Source: Nilaparvata lugens (lineage: Eukaryota; Arthropoda; Insecta; Hemiptera; Delphacidae). From it: a stretch of 64,000 bases of DNA. Numbering within the stretch: position 1 is the first letter of the stretch; every line of letters begins with the position of its first letter. This document shows positions 56,193-64,000 of this stretch, piece after piece. The translations under genes and the position numbers were made by a program. Below the pieces are notes generated by a model, which was not told the DNA's origin, did not search any database, and saw nothing but the letters and a program-made list of their open reading frames with translations. The stretch covers positions 48,112,182 to 48,176,181 of the forward strand of contig NC_052511.1 of the NCBI RefSeq assembly GCF_014356525.2, in the 5' to 3' direction.

Positions 56193-56936
56193 ATCCATAC
56201 TATAATAATGTGAAGAACTGGTTTATACACGTACGGGATAGAAAAAATCTGGTGTGGCGCACTCACACAATTTTCCTTGCAGTTATGAAAATTAATCAAC
56301 TGACGCTAGTGTTCACGCGCATCTCAGGTCTACTGTTCGAAGATCTAAGCCAGCTGGTGACAGGACAATAACGTTGCAGACACATGAAAGTCTGCTATCT
56401 GTTCATAGTGAATGATTTAATAGAATCAACACTTGCCAACAGATTGCAAATTAAATAATCTTATTTTCTCGAAGTTCGAGTTTATTTCCAATTTAAGGTA
56501 AAAATGTTACTGAACATTAATTGTAGAGATTTTCAGGCCCAATCTTGTCCACTTGGGATTTTTTGTATAATTGTATCTGAAGCCTGATAATTGGGAATCC
56601 AAAATCAAACTTTGCAAAGATGGGGCGGGGCGGAGCTCCTGGAATTTTTACAGATAATAATTATGAGACTTGTGGCAGTTGGTATAGCTTATCAATGACT
56701 ATTTTAGGTATGAATTTGATCAAAATCGTTGGAGCCGTTTTCGAGAAAATCGCGAAAACCCCTATTTTTGACAACATTTTTGCCATTTTAGCTGCCATCT
56801 TGAATTGCATTTGATCGAAATTGTTCGTGTCGGATCCTTATAGTGTGAGGACCTCAGTTCCAAATTTAATTTCAAGTCATTCCGGTAATTGGGAGATGAG
56901 ATATCGTGTACACAGACGCACATACACTCATACACA

Positions 56937-57026
<90 letters not shown>

Positions 57027-57345
57027 AATACCCAAAACCACTTTTTTGGACTCAGGGGACCTTGAAACTAATAGAAATATAAAAATTAATTGGGGTACCA
57101 TATTTTTTTCGTAAATCAATACTTTCCTTACCTATGGTAATAGGGCAAGGAATGTAAAATTATGTTTGACGCATCATCACGTCTCAACTACTCAAGTGAT
57201 TAACTTGAAATTTTGCATATAGATTCTTAATTAACCGATGATGGTTATTGGCCTACTCTCAATTCTCCAAGATTTCATCACGTCAAGTTTTCAGCTTAGT
57301 TAAGTTTCAAATGGACCCTTGCGGAGCACGGGTTACCTGCTAGTC
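56193..57345 (+). mobile_element. Family G element with family F nested inside
   Basis: TCCATACTATAATAATGTGA and tatacacgtacgggatag at the left, attatgtttgacgcatcatc to gttacctgctag|t at the right. Removing 56243-57157 restores the sequence found intact at 52947-53166. Confidence 0.7.
56243..57157 (+). mobile_element. Family F element, copy 4 (complete)
   Basis: aaatctggtgtggcgcactc to GGTAATAGGGCAAGGAATGT. CA tract at 56930-57026. Diverged by point changes from copies 1 and 2. Confidence 0.7.
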
Positions 57346-57359
57346 GATAATAATTATTA

Positions 57360-57459
57360 NNNNNNNNNNNNNNNNNNNNNNNNNNNNNNNNNNNNNNNNN
57401 NNNNNNNNNNNNNNNNNNNNNNNNNNNNNNNNNNNNNNNNNNNNNNNNNNNNNNNNNNN
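57360..57459. other. Assembly gap (100 N)
   Basis: Exactly 100 N; true length unknown. Confidence 0.99.
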
Positions 57460-57554
57460 GGCGTGGCTGAAAAAATAAATCTTGTGCTCTAGCCACGAGT
57501 TAAAAACATTCCTCACTATAGTTAACATGATTCCAGAATCAATACAGCTCTTTA

Positions 57555-58340
57555 TTGACCGAGCGAAGTGAGGTCTAAGATTCAAGTCGACGGTTTGACA
57601 TTTCTCTTTACGTTTAAGGGCCGGTTTCTGAGCTCGGGTTTTAGCTAAGTCCTAGACTTTAAACAGCTGGAGTCAGAAAATTGGCTTTCCAAAACGGGGC
57701 GTAGTCGCAGCTTCTATAACAGTAGTCGTAGTTTTTATTTTCTCATTTCTATAAATTGGAAACGTTTTTCCTTGACGAAATTAGACATTCCTAAATAATT
57801 CAAAATAGCTGAAACTTTACACTATTTCCTTTTTATTTTATTTTGTGTTCAATTTCCTATTTTCTCGAAATTTAATTCAAACGTGACTATGACAATGACT
57901 GCGACTACGCCCCGTTTTGGAAAACCAATTTTCTGACTCCAGCTGTTCAAAGTCTTAGCTAAATCCCGAATTCGGAAACCGGCCCAAAATGTTTAAATGT
58001 TTATTTATGTTGCGCGTTTACGGGGAAACGCGGTAATAGATTTTCATGAAATTTGACAGGTATGTTCCTTTTTAAATTGCGCGTCGACGTATATACAAGG
58101 TTTTTGGAAATTTTGCATTTCAAGGATAATATAGAAGGGAAAAGGAGCCTCCTTAATACGCCAATATTAGAGTAAAAATCAGACTATAGAATTATTCATA
58201 ATAAATCAGCTGACAAGTGATTACACAGATGTGTGGAGAAGCCAGTCTATTGCTGTATTTCCATAAGGTCTATAGTTTTTCAATCAGGTAGTTGTGGGTG
58301 AGAATACTGCGTGAGGTCTACTGTTCACAGAGCTACTAGT
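57555..58340 (+). mobile_element. Family B element with family J nested inside
   Basis: TTGACCGAGCGAAGTGAGG to CACAGAGCTACTAG|T. Family J interrupts it at 57617-57986 exactly where other copies have the TTTAAATG stretch. Confidence 0.7.
57617..57986. mobile_element. Family J foldback MITE, copy 2 (nested)
   Basis: gggccggtttctgagctcgg / gaattcggaaaccggccc arms plus aattggctttccaaaacggg / cccgttttggaaaaccaatt. Loop AT-rich. Confidence 0.7.
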
Positions 58341-58817
58341 ATTACAAATAGGAAGAATGGGTTATCGATTCAATGCGTAGTTATTCTAATATTTTCTTGA
58401 TAAGAGAATAGAGCCTTGTCAAATATTCAAATAGCATACGGGTGTAACAAGAGGCCCACAGTAGTCATTTATCTCCTATCACAAGTAAACAATGGATTTG
58501 AAACTTCCTACATTCATATCTGACATTATTCGGTTTCAAAACTATTATCAATCAAATATAAATACTATAATGTAGCAATTTCTTCCCGTATCAAAGTTCA
58601 TATCCTATCATTTCATTCATTGATAAATTCTCATTCATAATTGGAAAACTATGCTTCAGACAAATAAAAATGATATTGGATGATCTTCCATAATTTATTG
58701 AGATGACATATTTTGGCAGTTCATCATATTTCGTTAGGTCATGTCAGAGGCCCTGAAATTTATCAGTTGCGACCTGAAAACTCTGACACCAGACCTGAGC
58801 CAGCCAGGTCACACGAT
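58341..58817. other. Unassigned AT-rich spacer
   Basis: No gene or repeat recognised. Confidence 0.3.
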
Positions 58818-59083
58818 ATTATCTATTATTTTATATCATATTTCAACAATTTAACAAAGGTGCAGAATTGGAGAAGGATAGAGCTATCTGCTTTATCGAA
58901 TGATAGACAAGGAAAGCAACACCGATGCTATTATCTATTATTCTGTATCATATTTCAACAATTTAACAAAGGTGCAGAATTGGAGAAGGATAGAGCTATC
59001 TGCTTTATCGAATGATAGACAAGGAAAGCAACACCGATGCTAGTAACATGCTGCCATTATAACTTGTGGACCTAACTATAGTC
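58818..59083 (+). mobile_element. Family A right part with 112-bp tandem duplication
   Basis: attatctattatt...caacaccgatgct occurs twice (58818, 58930) almost unchanged, then gctgccattataacttgtgg and end. Confidence 0.6.
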
Positions 59084-59136
59084 AGAAGCGCAACGATTCT
59101 AAACTAGTAATAGGAATTTACAAAAACAACTCCACA

Positions 59137-59229
59137 ATTAATTAATCAAGTGCTTGTCAGGTTAGTTAATCAGGTGCTGGTCAGATTAGTTAATCAGGTG
59201 CTGGTCAGATTAGTTAATCAGGTGCTGAC
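59137..59229. repeat. 24-bp tandem repeat
   Basis: ttagttaatcaggtgctggt plus caga, about 3.5 copies. Confidence 0.8.
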
Positions 59230-60129
59230 TTTATAACGTGAATCCTAGAACGTAAATCATTATAGAGTCGAAGCATGTTGTGAGAAATTGAAATTGTAAT
59301 TTATTTGCAAAAAAATGGTGACAAAATCATGAAAAAAAACATAAATTGTATAAATCTTATATAATAATACAGCTAATGGAATTTAATTCGACAATCAGAC
59401 CATAATTTTACACGTAAATTATAGGAGCAAAGTATGTAGAAGACCATTTATAATTGAACAATCCGTCATACAAAACTGTCTTGCAAATAAAATTAAAATA
59501 TATGTTGAAAAAGCCACTTCACTTTTATGGGCTACTCTATTCAAATTAATAAAAACAATATAAAAAAGTGTACAAGTTTTTATGTTGTTTTTATTGTTAA
59601 AAAAGGTAGCCTACTTTGATTGCCAATTTTAATAAAAATACAAGTAGCTCTAAACAAGAAAGTGAACAGTGAATCATTACTCTCAATCTCTAATCATTAT
59701 AAGAGTAGTATACTCTCTGTATAGAACACAAGAACTCTGCAACTTGCAAACTGAAACCACGCGATTTTCTGTCCCACTGGTCACCCATCCATAATGCGTA
59801 CCGAAGGCCATGCAATTCGAGAATCATTCAGCAAGTTTTTGCACCAAGATTACAGCCGAGTTGCGGTTTTATCGACTCATAATCCTTGGTTTCATCAACC
59901 CATAATCCTCCATGGTTTCATGTGTTCGCGGTCTCACTCTGTTACATGTTAGCTTCTTATTTATAACCACAAGAATGACTTTTTCAATTGTTGACATGGC
60001 GAAGTTTGGCAGTAATGTCCAGTCTACCACTTAACCACGGAAACTCAATAAGATACTACGGATACATATACTAGCACAAGCAGAGAAAACTTAAGACTGT
60101 TTTATTAGTCTCTGCCACAAGCTATCAAT
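59230..60129. other. Unassigned region
   Basis: AT-rich then mixed; ccaaggccatgcaattcgag-type text near 59803 is non-repetitive. No gene recognised. Confidence 0.3.
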
Positions 60130-60296
60130 ATGTATGGTGTCACTGTTTTGCATGAGTTTCACATCGATGACCTCAAGAACTCTGTGTGAGCAGTGTCTTA
60201 TGATTACATAGTGATTTATATCAGTTGTCTGAAGTACTCAGTGTGCACGGTTTCATTATGATTACATTTGTTTCATATCAGTAACCTCAAGATCTG

Positions 60297-60642
60297 CAAA
60301 TTGATGGAGTGTGGTACAGAAGGAAGAATAAGGATATTTATGATATGTACGGCCACACCAATGCAATGGCTCTCATCAGAGTAGGGAGGCTCAGGTGGGC
60401 CGGCCATGTTGAGAGAGCTGAGACTCATATCCGCCAAAAAGAATTATGAATTTTAAAATGGAAGGAAGAAGACACCCGGCCGACCAAGACTGAGGTGGAT
60501 GGACTCTGTAACTGAAGATGCAAGGAGGCTTGGTGTAAGAAATGGAGACGAGCTGCCATGGACAGAGTGGAATGGAGGCGATTGCTAGAGGAGGCAAAGA
60601 TCCGTTTGGATTGTAGAGCCATGGATGATGATGATGATGATG
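60297..60642 (+). pseudogene. RTE/Jockey-like LINE 3' fragment inside the minisatellite
   Basis: RVGRLRWAGHVERAETH, then after a frame break HPGRPRLRWMDSVTEDARR and MDRVEWRRLLEEAKIR, ending in (GAT)n. This is the usual end of such ORF2 proteins with a trinucleotide tail. AACCTCAAGATCT is present on both sides (60284-60296, 60643-60655), although that text also belongs to the array monomer. Confidence 0.6.
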
Positions 60643-60906
60643 AACCTCAAGATCTCTGTGTGAGCGGTGTCATATGATTGTATGTTTTTCATACCAGTAG
60701 TTTCATTTTCTAGATGTGAACGGTATCGTTTGATTACATGTGTTTCAAATCAGTAATCTCTGTGTGAGCGGTGTCATATGATTGTATGCGTTTCATATCA
60801 GTAACATCAGGATCTCAGTGTGCGCTGCATCATTTGATTACATGAGTTTTAAATCGGTGACCTAAAAATCTCAGTGTGCGAGGTGTCATCTTAATATATG
60901 AGTTTC

Positions 60907-61172
60907 AGATGGAATTAAATAGAGAATGCATTTATTCAAATGCTATTTAATATATAATTATTATTCAACGAAAATCCCAAATAAATGCTGCAAATCACCC
61001 CGAAGACCTCTGCTACTGCAGACATTGACAACAGGGTTAACAGCTAGATGGAAAGTGATTTAGCTGAGGAAAGTGATTTCCATCTAGCTGTTAACCCTGT
61101 TGTCAATGTCTGCAGTAGCAGAGGTGTTCGGGGTGATTTGCAGCATTTATTTGGGATTTTCATTGAATAATA
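60907..61172. mobile_element. Family I foldback, copy at 60.9 kb
   Basis: Left arm from ttattcaacgaaaatcccaa through gacaacagggttaacagcta; right arm tagctgttaaccctgttgtc through ttgggattttcattgaataa; about 100-bp arms around a 30-bp centre. The tRNA-like part of the 9.4-kb unit is absent. Confidence 0.7.
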
Positions 61173-61597
61173 ATTATATGAGTTTCAAATCGATGACCTC
61201 AAGAATCAGTGTGCTAGGTTTCATCTTTTTACATGTGTTCATATCAGTGACCTCAAGATCTCTTTGTGAACGGTGTTATATGATTGTATGTGTTTCATAT
61301 CAGTGGTTTCATTTTCTCAGTATGCACGGTATCATTTTATTACATGTGTTTCATATCAGTAACCTCAGGATCTCAGTGTGCTTGCATCATTTGATTACAT
61401 GAGTTTCATATCGGTGACCTCAGAATCTGAGTGTGCGCTACATCATTTGATTACATGAGTTTCAAATCGGCGACCTAAAAATCTCAGTGTGCGACGTGTC
61501 ATCTGATTACATGAGTTTCAAATCGATGACCTCGAGCACTCAGTGTGCGAGGTGTCATCTGTTTCAAATCGGCGACCCCAAGATCTCAGTGTGAGCG

Positions 61598-62644
61598 CAG
61601 TGGCGGCTCGTCCTATGTGTTCAATGGTTCATTGAACCCCCAGAATTGAATCAACTTCCTACAATGATGAATTTGCAACTCAAATAATTATTTTTATTTT
61701 ATTCTCATTGAATTACATCACAACATTTTTCATCTACGTAAACTTAACGTTGATGTTTTGCTGCCGGTGCCTGAGATCCCGTAGTGGCTTGCTTGATACA
61801 GCACCGAATGAAATGACGAGACGGGTGGAGGTGGAAAGCAGTGTTCATTCCCCGATGTGAACCCAAAAACAGGGCCGGGTGAGGTAGTGGTACGGAGGAG
61901 GGGAATCGGTTTGCCAGCACGGATTTGGTTCACAATCCTGTCTGAACCAATTTTGCACGAGTTCATCCGAGAGTAGCCGAACCTAGCCGAGGCAAGTGAA
62001 GCATTCGGTAAACCTCGGAATGAATCGTGAGTATTCGTGATACGGATACAGTGCCATCTTAAACTTGCTTATAACCAATAATTTAAATTTGGTGGCAGTA
62101 AACAGTAAAAAGCGGTAAACAAGAAAGTAGCCTAAGCGTGACAGTTTTAAGGTATATGGTATGGTTTCGGGTATACACTGTTTACAGTTGTGATACACTG
62201 CATTTCTCGTTACATAAATTTGTTTTGCGTGTAGAAGAATATAGTAATTTCTAGTGTGTTTCGTGTATTCGTGAGTATTTCTAATGTGTCCATTTCTTTA
62301 AGTGAGAGTGTGAATATAATTTTGTGTTACCGTAACAGCATTTGATGAAGAAATATGATAAGGTTCAGTATTTGTTAAATACAAACAATATTGATATTGA
62401 GGGTAGGGGTAAAATAAAACATAATGGTGACCAACTCCCGAAGTGAAAATCAAACAAGAAAAAATATGAACAGGACAAAAAATTTATATTGTAGAAAATA
62501 TGCTCATCTTTGGGGTGTAATTCCTTAAATTATTATTGATCACGTTACACTTGATTATGCTCAATACTCTATATCCTCTTGGCTTTTCTCTCCAATAGAT
62601 CATGAGGTTGAACCCCCAAGCTAGAAGATCACGAGCCGCTACTG
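61598..62644. mobile_element. Non-autonomous hAT-type element with 8-bp target duplication
   Basis: Ends CAGTGGCGGCTCGTCC and GATCACGAGCCGCTACTG are inverted with one mismatch over the first 14 bases. TGTGAGCG is duplicated exactly on both sides (61590-61597, 62645-62652). Both features are hAT hallmarks. 1,047 bp; no transposase domain seen, so an internally deleted copy. A 33-codon frame from ATG 62345 (MKKYDKVQYLLNTNN...) could be a leftover transposase N-terminus, which is only a guess. Confidence 0.75.
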
Positions 62645-64000
62645 TGTGAGCGGTGTCTTATGATTGTATGTGTTTCATATCAGTGGTTTCATTTTCTCAG
62701 TGTGCATGGTATCGTTTGATTACATGTGTTTCTTATCAGTGATCTCAAGATCTCTGTATGAGCGGTGTCATATGATTTTATTTGTTTCATATCAGAGGCT
62801 TCATTTTCTCAGTGTGCACGGTATCATTTGATTACATTTGTTTCAAATCAGTAACATCAAGATCTCTGTGTGAGCGGTGTCATATGATTTTATTTGTTTC
62901 ATATCACTGGCTTCATTTTCTCAGTGTGCACGGTATCGTTTGATTACATGTGTTTCTTATCAGTGACCTCAAGATCTCTGTGTGAGCGGTGTCATATATG
63001 ATTTTTTGTTTCAAATCAGCGGCTTCATTTTCTCAGTGTGCACGGTATCATTTGGTTAAGCTTGTTTCAAATCAGTAACCTTAAGATCTCTGTGTGAGCG
63101 GTGTCATATGATTTTATTTGTTTCATATCAGCGGCTTCATTTTCTCAGTGTGCTCAGTATCGTTTGATTACATGTGTTTCTTATCAGTGACCTCAAGATC
63201 TCTGTGTGAGCCGAGTCATATGATTGTATGTGTTTCATCTAAGCAGTTTCATTTTCTCAGTGTGCACGGTTTCATTTTATTACATACATTTCATATCAGT
63301 AACCTCAGGATCTCTTTGTGCACGGTATCATTTGAATACATGTGTTTCATATCAGTAACCTCAGGTTCTCTGTGTGCACGGTATCATTTGATTACATGTG
63401 TTTCAAAACGGTGACCTCAGAATCTCAGTGTGCGCTACATCATTTGATTACATGAGTTTCAAATCGGCGACCTAAAAATCTCAGTGTACGAGGTGTCATC
63501 TGATTACATGAGTTTCAAATCGATGACCTCAAGAACTCAGTGTGCTAGGTTTCAACCGTTTACATGTGTTTCGTATCAGTGACCTCAAGATCTCTGTGTG
63601 AGCGGTGTCATATGATTGTATGTGTTTCATATCAGTGGTTTCATTTTTTCAGTGTGCAAGGTATCGTTTGATTACATGTGTTTCATACCAGTAACCTCAG
63701 GTTCTCTGTGTGCACGGTATCATTTGATTACATGTGTTTTATATCAGTAACCTCAGGATCTCAGTGTGCACGGTGTCATCTGTTCACATGTGTTTCAAAT
63801 CAGTGACCTAAAAATCTTAGTGTTCGAGGTGTCAACTGATTACATGAGTTTCAAATCGATGACCTGAAGAACTCAGTGTGCTAGGTTTCATCTGGACACA
63901 TGTGCTTCAAATCAGTGAGCCCAAGATCTCAGTGTGAGCGGTGTCATATGATTATATGTGTTCCATATCAGTGGTTTCATTTTCTCAGTGTGCATGGTAT

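Larger units (their letters stand above)
60130..64000. repeat. Second minisatellite, about 56-bp monomers in 112-bp dimers
   Basis: Monomer types: gagcggtgtcatatgattgt with gtttcatatcagtggtttca, and cagtgtgcacggtatcattt with acatgtgtttcatatcagta. The two alternate, and a third type (gcgaggtgtcatctgattac, gtttcaaatcgatgacctca) occurs in blocks. Continues past the window end. Frames of about 100 codons (61100-61402, 63118-63414) are repeat artefacts. Three insertions break it. Confidence 0.9.

Noticed and set aside
61730..61966. 78-codon minus frame in the hAT-type element
   Set aside because: No transposase motif; likely chance.

Overview
The window is AT-rich, intron- and transposon-type animal DNA, most likely from an insect. 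A hemipteran such as a planthopper is my guess from the repeat types, not a proven identification. It contains two 100-base assembly gaps. I find no complete host gene. There is one intact retrotransposon ORF, a few short pieces that look like host exons or promoters, and otherwise layered mobile elements and tandem repeats.

Layout: 0-15 kb is a mosaic of non-autonomous DNA elements (called here families A, B, C, F, G), a tRNA-derived SINE-like trimer near 9.4-10.2 kb and copies of a SINE-like element (family E). 15.8-21.3 kb is a 5.5-kb minisatellite with a 58-bp monomer. 21.4-31.7 kb is mixed: a CREB-type site cluster, LINE remnants, two Helitron-like elements (family H), GA/CT tracts and palindromic MITEs. 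A candidate CLIP-domain exon lies on the minus strand at 31.8 kb. 32.0-35.2 kb is a stack of local tandem duplications. 36.5-41.7 kb is the most notable block: a 1091-codon reverse transcriptase/endonuclease ORF of the R4/Dong type, flanked on both sides by long (TAA)n arrays. 41.7-48.8 kb holds repeated family E copies in CT-rich DNA, more family B/D/J elements and a third Helitron-like element. 48.8-51.7 kb is the least repetitive stretch and has possible host first exons with good splice donors. 51.7-60.1 kb is again LINE remnants and DNA elements. 60.1-64 kb is a second minisatellite (about 56-bp monomers, 112-bp dimers) broken by a LINE fragment, a foldback element and a 1,047-bp hAT-type element with a perfect 8-bp target duplication.

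How it fits together: the insertions can be ordered by nesting. Examples: B inside G, E inside B, F inside G, C and J inside B, and a palindromic MITE inside A. Several microsatellites grew from short seeds inside mobile elements: TTTGAATG in B, CA in F, CACT in H, and possibly TAA next to E. The R4/Dong-type ORF keeps its reverse transcriptase, zinc knuckle and restriction-like endonuclease motifs, but its frame starts inside the TAA array and lacks the expected N-terminal DNA-binding region, so it looks 5'-truncated yet recent.
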